From Streptomyces sp. SAI-127 (lineage in GTDB: Bacteria; Actinomycetota; Actinomycetes; Streptomycetales; Streptomycetaceae), in assembly GCF_029894425.1 (NCBI RefSeq), contig NZ_JARXYJ010000001.1, forward strand, positions 5,394,001-5,458,000: DNA of 64,000 bases, written 5' to 3'. The translations under genes were made by a program, and so were the position numbers. Under the pieces are notes generated by a model, which saw only the letters and a program-made list of their open reading frames with translations, ran no database searches and was not told the origin of the DNA. This document shows positions 15,390-23,085 of the stretch, in pieces; the first letter of the stretch is position 1, and each line of letters opens with the position of its first letter.

Positions 15390-17219
15390 GTGAGGTGTGA
15401 GCGTGCAGGCAGCAGCACAGGCCGGCGAAGGCGAGGACTTCAAGGGCTGGTGCTGCTGGGCACCGTGCTGGTCCTGCTCCTCTTCGGCGGTGCGGGAGCG
15501 GCGTCGGCCCACGCGGCCCTCCGGACCACCGATCCCGAGGACGGAAGCGTCCTCAAGTCCGCCCCCCGGGACATCACCCTGACCTTCACCGAGTCCGTCG
15601 GCCTCCTCGACGACTCCTTCCGGGTGCTCGACCCCGACGGCAAGCGCCTGAAGGTCACGGACGCCGGACACGGGGCGGGCGGCTCGGACACGGCCAGTGT
15701 CTCGCTGCCCGCAAAGCTCGCCCAGGGCACCTACACGGTGGCCTGGCGGGTGGTCTCGGCCGACAGCCACCCGGTCTCCGGCGCCTTCACCTTCTCGGTC
15801 GGCAAACCCTCCCCCGCCACCGTGGTCATGGACACCGGCCCGACCGAGGACCCGGCCACGGAGAGCCTCTTCAACATGGGCCGCTACCTGGCCTACCTCG
15901 CCGCCGCCCTGCTCATCGGCACGGCCGTCTTCCTCCTCGCCTGCCGCCCGCCGGAGCCGTCCCGGCTGCGCCGGCTCCTGTGGGCGGGCTGGGGCACCCT
16001 GCTCGGATCGACCGTGTTCCTGCTGGTGCTCCGGGCGCCGTACGAGTCGGGGGCGGGCCCGGCCTCCGCCTTCTCGCTGAAGGCCTTCGAGCGCACCCTG
16101 ACCACCCGCCCGGGCGAGGCGCTCCTGGTCCGGCTGGCGCTGCTGCTCGTCGGGTACTTCTTCGTCGTACGACTGCTGCGGCTCGGGGAGTCGAGGCTGC
16201 CCCGCGCCTGGCAGGCGGCGGGCGGCGCGCTCGCCGTGGGTCTCGCGCTGACCTGGGCCGCCGCCGAGCACGCGTCCGCCGGGATCCAGGTGCCGGTGGC
16301 GATGACGTCCGCGGTGCTGCACGTCCTCGCGATGGCGGTCTGGCTGGGCGGCCTCGCGGCCCTGCTCACCACGCTGTACCGGGCGTCGTCGCAGATCCCG
16401 GCCGCCGTGGTCGCCCGTTTCTCCCGGCTGGCCTTCGCCTCCGTGACCGTCCTCGTCGCCACCGGCGTCTACCAGTCCTGGCGCGGCCTCGGCTCCTGGG
16501 AAGCGGTCACCGGCACGACGTACGGTCATCTGCTCGTCTTCAAGCTGCTCGCCGTGGCGCTGCTGCTGGGGGCGGCGAGGCTGTCGCGGCAGTGGACGGG
16601 ACGGCTCGTGACGGCCGGGGCGCAGGTCGAGTCGGAGTCCGTCGTACGGGAGCGGGTGCCGGAGCCGGTGGGGGGACCGCCGGCCGCCGCCGACGCGGAG
16701 CGGGAGCCCGCCGCCCCCGGGGGAGACTCCCCGGCGTACCGGCGCGGCCTGCGCCGTTCCGTCCTCGCCGAAGTGGCCGTCGGTGTCGTGGTTTTGGTGC
16801 TCAGCACCGTGCTGAGCGGCACGCTGCCCGGCCGGGCGGAGGCCGAGGCGGCCGAGGCGGGCCCGGCCACGGGAGGACTGCCCGCCGCGTCCCTGACCGA
16901 CGTCCCCTTCTCCGTGGGGGGTGCCACGGGCAGGGTGCAGATCACCCTCGACCCGGGCCGCACCGGCGACAACTCCGTCCAGGCCATCGTCTACGCGGCC
17001 GACGGAGGCCTCGCCACGGTCCCCGAACTCCGGCTGTCCTTCACCCTCCCGGCCCAGGAGATCGGCCCGATCGACGCCGAACTCAAGGACAAGGGCGGCT
17101 ACTGGGGCACGAACGACCTCACCCTGCCCCTCGCGGGCGACTGGCAGATGAAGACGACGATCAGGGTCTCCGACGTCGACCAGGTCAGCGTGACGAAGAC
17201 GGTGAGGATCGTGGGCTGA
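15390..17219 (+). CDS. CopC-CopD fusion copper resistance/transport protein
   Basis: 609 residues. Signal peptide 1-40 with cleavage leaving His41 as mature N-terminus (ASA-HAAL), the typical CopC copper ligand; CopC domain 41-138 with the second ligand region VSADSHPVSG. CopD-like membrane region about 150-390 with eight or so helices and conserved histidines (AAEHASAG, SAVLHVLAMAVWLGGL). After a 50-residue charged linker a further helix (about 455-475) precedes an extracellular YtkA-like domain at the C-terminus. Probably delivers copper across the membrane. Its 3' end overlaps the convergent DUF72 gene by 35 nt. Confidence 0.93.
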   Translation: MRCERAGSSTGRRRRGLQGLVLLGTVLVLLLFGGAGAASAHAALRTTDPEDGSVLKSAPRDITLTFTESVGLLDDSFRVLDPDGKRLKVTDAGHGAGGSDTASVSLPAKLAQGTYTVAWRVVSADSHPVSGAFTFSVGKPSPATVVMDTGPTEDPATESLFNMGRYLAYLAAALLIGTAVFLLACRPPEPSRLRRLLWAGWGTLLGSTVFLLVLRAPYESGAGPASAFSLKAFERTLTTRPGEALLVRLALLLVGYFFVVRLLRLGESRLPRAWQAAGGALAVGLALTWAAAEHASAGIQVPVAMTSAVLHVLAMAVWLGGLAALLTTLYRASSQIPAAVVARFSRLAFASVTVLVATGVYQSWRGLGSWEAVTGTTYGHLLVFKLLAVALLLGAARLSRQWTGRLVTAGAQVESESVVRERVPEPVGGPPAAADAEREPAAPGGDSPAYRRGLRRSVLAEVAVGVVVLVLSTVLSGTLPGRAEAEAAEAGPATGGLPAASLTDVPFSVGGATGRVQITLDPGRTGDNSVQAIVYAADGGLATVPELRLSFTLPAQEIGPIDAELKDKGGYWGTNDLTLPLAGDWQMKTTIRVSDVDQVSVTKTVRIVG

Positions 17220-18027
17220 GCAGGCCGGTCATGGTCTCGGCGGCCTGTACGGCGGCTGCTCCGCAGCAGTTGTTGAACAGGACGTGGAGCTCGTCCACCT
17301 GCTCCGCCAGGGCGTGCAACCGCGGTAACCACTCGGTGAGTTCGGCGCGCTCGTAGTCGTACCGGAAACGCTCCTCCTTGCTGCCGCGCCCCCAGGAGGC
17401 ACTGCGTCCGTGGAAGCGCACGACGGACAGCCGGGACGCGGTGACGGGGGTGACCGGCGGCAGGGAGGTGGGCAGCCGCTGGCTCATGTCCACGGCCACG
17501 GCGGCGAAGCCGTACGTGCTCAGCAGCGCACAGGTGAGGTCCCGCTGCCGCTCCCCCCACCAGGACGGATGCCGGAACTCCACATGCACGGGCCATCCGG
17601 CGGTCCGCGCGGCGGTCTCCTCCAGGAACCGCTCGGCCCGCCCTCCGGGCCGAAACCACGGCGGGAACTGGAACAGCACCGAACCGAGCCGCCCGGCCTC
17701 CCGCAACGGCTCGATCCCGGCGGCGAACCGCGCCCACACCTCGTCAGGAGCCACGTCCGCGAGGGCGGCCTGCTTCACCGGATGCCCCGTGAGCGGTGCG
17801 TACGCCTTCACGTCGAACACGAACCCCGCAGGCGTGCGCTCCACCCACAGACGGCTGTTGCGCTCGCTGGGCAGGGCGTAGAACGTGCCGTCCACCTCCA
17901 CCACCGGGAATCGCTCGGTGTAGTACCGCAACCGCCCCTCGGCGTCGCGCCGGCCGGGCGGGTACCAACCGCTGCGGACGAGCGCGGGATCGGTCCAGGA
18001 GCAGGTGCCGACGAGGATGCTGGTCAT
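17185..18027 (-). CDS. DUF72 family protein
   Basis: 280 residues from ATG 18027. TSILVGTCSWTDPALVRSGWYPPG, RFPVVEVDGTFYALP, FQFPPWF, HVEFRHPSWW and VVRFHGR are the conserved DUF72 blocks of a TIM-barrel-like family distantly related to nucleases/isomerases; activity unknown. Divergent from the SDR at 18058 with only 30 nt between starts, and tail-to-tail overlapping copCD. Confidence 0.9.
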   Translation of the reverse strand: MTSILVGTCSWTDPALVRSGWYPPGRRDAEGRLRYYTERFPVVEVDGTFYALPSERNSRLWVERTPAGFVFDVKAYAPLTGHPVKQAALADVAPDEVWARFAAGIEPLREAGRLGSVLFQFPPWFRPGGRAERFLEETAARTAGWPVHVEFRHPSWWGERQRDLTCALLSTYGFAAVAVDMSQRLPTSLPPVTPVTASRLSVVRFHGRSASWGRGSKEERFRYDYERAELTEWLPRLHALAEQVDELHVLFNNCCGAAAVQAAETMTGLLSPRSSPSSSR

Positions 18028-18057
18028 GGGGAGTGGGTACCGACTTAGGGTTCGGCC

Positions 18058-18837
18058 ATGACTTCCCAGGCGTATCTCTCCGAACTGTTCTCGCTGGACG
18101 GCCGTGTGGCGCTGGTGACGGGCGGGAGTTCGGGCATCGGCAGGGCGATCGCGGGGGCGTTGGCGCGGGCGGGCGCGAGCGTGGTGATCGTGGCCCGCAG
18201 GGAGCTGGAACTGACCGCGGCGGTCGAGGAGTTGACGGCCGACGGCTGCCGAGCCGCCTGGGTGAGCGGCGACTTGAGTACGAGGGAGGGCGTGCGTACG
18301 GCGGCGGAGGCGGCCGCCGGTGTGTTCGGTGAGCCGGACATCCTGGTCAACTCCGCGGGGATCAACCTGCGTCCACCGATGGCCGAGCTCACCGACGACG
18401 TGTGGGACACCACCCTGGCGGTCAACCTGGAGGCCCCCTATCTCCTGGGCCAGCGCTTCGGCCCCGGCATGGCCGAGCGCGGCTTCGGCCGGATCATCCA
18501 CATCACCTCCCAGCAGGCCCACCGCGCTTTCGTCCAGAGCGGCGCCTACGGCGTCTCCAAGGGCGGCCTGGAGTCCCTGGCCCGCTCCCAGGCCGAGGCC
18601 TGGTCCCCGCACGGCGTCACCTGCAACACCCTCGTCCCCGGCTTCGTACTGACCCCCCTCAACGCCCGCCTCGCCACCGACCCGGACAAGGTCACGTCCC
18701 TGGCCGCCCGCACCATGACCGGCCGCAACGGCCTCCCCGAGGACTTCGCGGGCGCGGCGGTCTTCCTGGCGAGCGGGGCCTCGGGCTATGTCACGGGGCA
18801 GTCGATCTTTGTGGACGGAGGGTTGTCGGTGCACTGA
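18058..18837 (+). CDS. Short-chain dehydrogenase/reductase
   Basis: 259 residues. TGGSSGIG (about 21-28), NSAG (about 99-102), catalytic Ser in HITS, YGVSK (Tyr-x3-Lys) and C-terminal VTGQSIFVDGG are intact. Similar to gluconate 5-dehydrogenase/3-oxoacyl reductase types, but the substrate cannot be read from sequence. TAGGGT (18046-18051) lies 6 nt before the ATG without a ribosome-binding site, so the transcript is probably leaderless. Confidence 0.92.
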   Translation: MTSQAYLSELFSLDGRVALVTGGSSGIGRAIAGALARAGASVVIVARRELELTAAVEELTADGCRAAWVSGDLSTREGVRTAAEAAAGVFGEPDILVNSAGINLRPPMAELTDDVWDTTLAVNLEAPYLLGQRFGPGMAERGFGRIIHITSQQAHRAFVQSGAYGVSKGGLESLARSQAEAWSPHGVTCNTLVPGFVLTPLNARLATDPDKVTSLAARTMTGRNGLPEDFAGAAVFLASGASGYVTGQSIFVDGGLSVH

Positions 18838-18992
18838 TCTCGCACGGTCCAGGATCACCAGGTGCTCAGGTCGATTTCGATGTCGCGGTCACACTCTCTT
18901 GCTCTGCGGTGTGAGAGCGGCGCAACGGAATGTCCCACGCGGTCTAACAGACAGGAAACCGGCCGCTACGGCAGGCGGACTAGCTTCGTGAC

Positions 18993-21125
18993 ATGAGGGT
19001 GCGGATGCCCGTACGGCCGCTGCGCGGCAGGCTTGCCGCGATCGGCAAGGGCGGATTCGGCAAGGGTGGTTCAGTGGGCCGCCACGGGGGCCGAACGACT
19101 CCCGGGCGACGGCCGATGCCTGGCTGGCGCAGCATCAGGGGGCGGGTGGCGGTGGTCATCACGGTCCCGATCTGCTTGCTGCTGGCGGTGGCCGGTCTCG
19201 CCGTGCAGGGCCGCGCCGAGGCCCTCGGCGATGCCCGGACGACCCGTGCCGAGGTCGGCCTCAGCCTGCGCATCCAGGCCCTGGTGCACCAGCTGCAGCG
19301 CGAACGCGGCCTGACCAACGGCCTCTTGGGCGGTGAGAAGGAGTTCCGCCCATCGCTTTCCGTTACGCGCAAGCGCGTTGACACGGCACTGAGCGGAATG
19401 CGCGGCGAAGGCGCCGTCGAGGACGTCGTCCAGCGGCACCTGCGGCGTCTCGCCGACGTCCGAGCCGCCGCCGACAGAGGCACCGCCGGCCAGGCCGCGA
19501 CCCTCACCTTCTACACCAGCGCCGTCAACGCCCTGAACGCCGTCGATCCGGTGGCGGAGACCGCGACCGGCGCCGACCGTCAACTGCGCGACGGGCTGGC
19601 CGCGTTGCGCGAGCTGGCCGCCGCCAAGGAGTCCGTCGCCCTCGAACGCGGGCTCCTCAACGGTGTGTTCGCCCAAGACGCCTTCCACGGCCGTGCGTAC
19701 ATCGACTTCACCGAGGTGCGCGCCACCCGCGTCGCCGCCCTCACCCGCTTCCGGCAGGTTGCCACCGCACCTCAGCGCGCGGCACTGGAGAAAGCCTTCG
19801 CGACCGAGGACGCCGAACGCGCCACCGCCTACGAGGAACAGGCGGAAGGCGGCGCCGACGGCTCCCCGCTGCGCGCCGACGCCCGCACCTGGTGGGACGC
19901 GATGACCGTACTCGTCGACGATCTGTACGCCGTCCAGCAGTCGGTCGGTGACGACGTACGGGACCGGGCCGACCGGCTCAGCCACGACGCCGAACTGGCC
20001 CTCGCCGCCTATCTCGTCACGGGCACGCTCATCGCCGCCCTGGTCGCGGGCCTCGCCGCTGTCGCCTCCCGGTCGCTCACGCGCCCGCTCCGTGGACTCG
20101 CCGAGACCGCTCACGACGTGGCGCGCCGCCGACTGCCCGCAGCCGTCGCCCGTATCCAGCAGTCCCCGCAGGACTCCGCTCAGCTCCTGACGCCGGAGGA
20201 CGCGCAGGACACCCCCGATGCACGGCTGCTGGGCGGTGCGGCCGAGATCGCCGAGGTCGCGGCGTCCCTGCAGCAGGTGGAACACACGGCCCTCCAGCTG
20301 GCTGCCCAGCAGGCCGGCCTGCGTCGCAACACCACCGAATCGCTCGCCAATCTCGGCCGCCGGAACCAGAGTCTCGTACGTCGCCAACTCGGCCTCATCA
20401 CCCGCCTGGAACGGCAGGAACTCGACCCGGACGCCCTCGCCGAGCTCTTCGAACTCGACCACCTCGCCACCCGTATGCGGCGCAACGCCGAAAGCCTGCT
20501 GGTCCTGGCCGGGCAGAATCCGCCAAGGCCCACGGCAGCACCCGCCGACGGTCTGGAGGTCGTCCAGTCCGCAGTCGCCGAGGTGGAGCAGTACCGTCGA
20601 GTTCTGATCGCGACCGTGGAGCCGGTGCGGGTGCGTGGGCACGCCGTCGCGGATGTCGCCCACCTCCTCGCCGAACTCATCGAGAACGGGCTGAACTTCT
20701 CGCCACCGGCCGAGCTGGTCGAGGTGCACGGCTGGTACGACGCCAAGGACGACACGTACAGCATCGCCGTCGTCGACCACGGCATCGGCATGTCCGAAGC
20801 CGACAAGGCACGTGCGGGCGCCCTCTTCTCCGGCTCCGACTCCGACGAGGAGGCCCTCGTTGCCGCACCCACCCGGTTCCTCGGCCACCTCGTCGTCGGC
20901 CGACTCGCCCACCGCCTCGGTGAAGGCGCTCAAGTCCACCTCTTCGACACTCCTGGCGGCGGCCTGTCCGCCCTCCTTGTCCTCCCCGGGCGCCTGCTCG
21001 CCCCCGTGGAGGACCCCTCCACCTCACCCCCACCCGCCAGGCCCGCTGTCTCCTCCCTGCTCAACGGCTTCCGAGCAGGTGTCGCCCGCGCCGAAGCCAG
21101 AAACCCCCAAGGAGCGTCATCGTGA
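18993..21125 (+). CDS. Nitrate/nitrite-sensor-type histidine kinase-like protein, conservon CvnA-like
   Basis: 710 residues. Membrane helix about 51-72; extracellular NIT-type sensor about 80-330 (LVHQLQRERGLTNGLL is typical); second helix about 335-360; HAMP; a dimerisation segment with NLGRRNQSLVRRQLGLITRLE and LDHLATRMRRNAESLLVLAG; HATPase with LLAELIENGLNFSPP (N box) and VVDHGIGM (G1). Such CvnA proteins work with a roadblock protein, a DUF742 protein and a small GTPase. Here only the roadblock partner follows. A TAGCTT hexamer 6 nt before the ATG suggests a leaderless mRNA. Confidence 0.9.
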   Translation: MRVRMPVRPLRGRLAAIGKGGFGKGGSVGRHGGRTTPGRRPMPGWRSIRGRVAVVITVPICLLLAVAGLAVQGRAEALGDARTTRAEVGLSLRIQALVHQLQRERGLTNGLLGGEKEFRPSLSVTRKRVDTALSGMRGEGAVEDVVQRHLRRLADVRAAADRGTAGQAATLTFYTSAVNALNAVDPVAETATGADRQLRDGLAALRELAAAKESVALERGLLNGVFAQDAFHGRAYIDFTEVRATRVAALTRFRQVATAPQRAALEKAFATEDAERATAYEEQAEGGADGSPLRADARTWWDAMTVLVDDLYAVQQSVGDDVRDRADRLSHDAELALAAYLVTGTLIAALVAGLAAVASRSLTRPLRGLAETAHDVARRRLPAAVARIQQSPQDSAQLLTPEDAQDTPDARLLGGAAEIAEVAASLQQVEHTALQLAAQQAGLRRNTTESLANLGRRNQSLVRRQLGLITRLERQELDPDALAELFELDHLATRMRRNAESLLVLAGQNPPRPTAAPADGLEVVQSAVAEVEQYRRVLIATVEPVRVRGHAVADVAHLLAELIENGLNFSPPAELVEVHGWYDAKDDTYSIAVVDHGIGMSEADKARAGALFSGSDSDEEALVAAPTRFLGHLVVGRLAHRLGEGAQVHLFDTPGGGLSALLVLPGRLLAPVEDPSTSPPPARPAVSSLLNGFRAGVARAEARNPQGASS

Positions 21126-21532
21126 CCACCGCCGTCCAGAGTTTCGGCTGGCTCGTCTCGGAGTTCGTGCGCACCGCCGACGGCGTCACCGACGCCGTCG
21201 CTGTCTCCTCCGACGGCCTGCTCATGGCCGCCTCGGACGGCCTCGGCCGAGATCGCGCCGACCACTTGGCCGCCGTCGTCTCCGGCATCACCAGCCTCGC
21301 CCAGAACGCGGCGACGACACACGGCTTCCACGGCATGAAGCTCGTCATGATCGAAATGCTCGGGGGCTTCCTCATGGTCGGTCGTATCCGCGACGGCAGC
21401 TGCCTCGGCGTCCTCGCCGCCGAAGGGTGCGACGTGGGCCTCGTCGGCTACGAAATGGCCGTCCTCGCCGACCGCGCCGGCGAGCTGCTCACCCCGCAGT
21501 TGGTACGCGAACTGCACTCCGCGCCCAGGTGA
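21122..21532 (+). CDS. Roadblock/LC7 domain protein, conservon CvnB-like
   Basis: 136 residues from GTG 21122, overlapping the kinase stop (GTGA). FGWLVSEFVRTADGVTDAVAVSSDGLLMAASDGL is the hallmark of the actinobacterial roadblock family, which regulates Ras-like GTPases. In conservons it is followed by DUF742 and GTPase genes; none is present here and the next gene is convergent, so its GTPase partner must be elsewhere or lost. Confidence 0.92.
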   Translation: MTTAVQSFGWLVSEFVRTADGVTDAVAVSSDGLLMAASDGLGRDRADHLAAVVSGITSLAQNAATTHGFHGMKLVMIEMLGGFLMVGRIRDGSCLGVLAAEGCDVGLVGYEMAVLADRAGELLTPQLVRELHSAPR

Positions 21533-21599
21533 GCAGGGCGGACGGCACTGGACGGGGGTGAAGGCACCCAGAACTGCAATCAGCGGGGCCGGTCCCGGC

Positions 21600-23021
21600 T
21601 CACGCTCTCCGCCAGGCGCCGAGCAGTTCCTCGGGGCCGTACACCGCCTGGAGCCCGGAGCAGCTGATCCCGTTGCGGGAGACCGCCACGAGCGGTACGG
21701 GCTCGTCGGTGACGGCCGCCCGGTGCTTCTGCAGCGCGGCCAGGTCGTGGCTGTCGAACGCGGAGGTCTCCAGCCACTTGACCGAGCCGAGGAAGAGCAA
21801 CTCCTTGGCCACCGGCTGCCGGTCGGCGCCCACCAGGTCGATTTCGACGTCGTTGCTGCGGGTCCAGTACCCGCCGATGGCCGGGGCGGCGGGCAGGAGC
21901 CCGTCCGGCAGGAGACGGGCGAGGGATTCCCGGACCAACGGTTCGATCGCCCGGCCCCGCCAGCTGGTCCACTGCTCCTTGATCCGGGCCAGAGTGAGAT
22001 CTCCCCGCATCCGCTCGATCTCCGCCATGTGGGGATCCAGGAACGCGAGCCAGAACCGCAGGTAAGGGTCGGCCACCCGGTAGCGGCGTTCCTTCGACGG
22101 CCGTGTCGAGAGCGGCAGCTCGGCTGCCACCACCCGTTTCTCGGTCAGGACATCCGTGGCTCGAGTGAGAGTGGTGTGGGCGATGCCGCCTGCGGCGCGC
22201 GCGATGTTGGTGAACGTTCGCTCCCCGCTTCCGATGGCCCGCAGCACTTCCCGGCTCATCGCCTGCGGTGGGAACTCAGCGGCCAGTGAGCGCTCGGCGG
22301 AGACCAGCAGCGCCGAGATCGGGTTGTCCAGCGAGTCGCGGAGGAACTCCCAGACATCCGCTCCGGCCCGCCACTCCGCGCAGATCAGCGGGAGACCGCC
22401 CGTGACGAGGGCGGCGTCGAAGGCGGCCGCCGGCGACAGGTCGAGCATCTCGCCGATGTCGGCCGGGTTCAGCGGCCCCACGACCATTTCCCGGCCGCGC
22501 TGATGGAAGGGGCGGTCGTAGCTGTTCAGCGCCTCCATCATCGACAGGTCGGATCCGACCAGGAGGAGGAGTACCGGCTTACGGCCGAGCAGCCGGTCCC
22601 ATGCCCGCTGGAGCATGCCCTCGAAGGCGTCGATGCGGTCCATGAGATACGGAATCTCGTCTATGACGACCACGCTCGGGCTGTCGTCGGGCAGGATCTC
22701 CGCGAGCAGCCTGAATGCCGCATTCCACTGCTCCGGGGTCTCCTCCGCAAACAGTTCCCGCTCTGGCAGCGTGGACCTGGCGACGGCGTCGAGCAACTCC
22801 GTCAGTTCGTCCTCCGCCGTGCCGCCCGCAGCAGTGAAGAAAAGGTATGGCGTCTCGGTGCGCCGGAGGAACTCCTCGACGAGGCTGGACTTGCCGACCC
22901 GCCGCCTTCCTCGCATGAGGATGCACTGGCCCGGCTTCGCCGACCCGACGGCATCGCGAACCGCCCGCAAGGCGTTGCCGAGCACGTTCAGCTCGCGGTC
23001 CCGCCCGATGAAACGACGCAT
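21600..23021 (-). CDS. AAA ATPase with C-terminal DUF234 (nuclease-like) domain
   Basis: 473 residues. GRDRELNVL start, Walker A GRRRVGKSS (38-46), Walker B VVVIDEIPYL (about 116-125), a winged-helix region near 265-305 (TFTNIARAAGGIAHTTLTRATDVL) and a C-terminal DUF234 segment with the nuclease-like pattern EIDLVGADRQPVAKELLFLGSVKW. Such ATPases are widespread, mobile accessory genes in bacteria and archaea with unclear roles. It follows the kinase/roadblock pair convergently. Three phased repeats sit directly upstream of its start. Confidence 0.88.
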   Translation of the reverse strand: MRRFIGRDRELNVLGNALRAVRDAVGSAKPGQCILMRGRRRVGKSSLVEEFLRRTETPYLFFTAAGGTAEDELTELLDAVARSTLPERELFAEETPEQWNAAFRLLAEILPDDSPSVVVIDEIPYLMDRIDAFEGMLQRAWDRLLGRKPVLLLLVGSDLSMMEALNSYDRPFHQRGREMVVGPLNPADIGEMLDLSPAAAFDAALVTGGLPLICAEWRAGADVWEFLRDSLDNPISALLVSAERSLAAEFPPQAMSREVLRAIGSGERTFTNIARAAGGIAHTTLTRATDVLTEKRVVAAELPLSTRPSKERRYRVADPYLRFWLAFLDPHMAEIERMRGDLTLARIKEQWTSWRGRAIEPLVRESLARLLPDGLLPAAPAIGGYWTRSNDVEIDLVGADRQPVAKELLFLGSVKWLETSAFDSHDLAALQKHRAAVTDEPVPLVAVSRNGISCSGLQAVYGPEELLGAWRRA

Positions 23022-23039
23022 GGCAAGCTTCCCGTAGAA

Positions 23040-23079
23040 GATGGTATCGATAGAGATACTATCTCGGTCGATACTATCT
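23040..23079 (-). promoter_or_regulatory. Three 15-bp-phased repeats upstream of the DUF234 ATPase gene
   Basis: GATGGTATCG (23040), GATACTATCT (23055) and GATACTATCT (23070) recur at exactly 15-bp steps, starting 19 nt before the ATPase ATG. The run is AT-rich against its surroundings. It resembles a multi-site operator or promoter overlap; no known factor is recognised. Confidence 0.5.
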
Positions 23080-23085
23080 TCCCTC

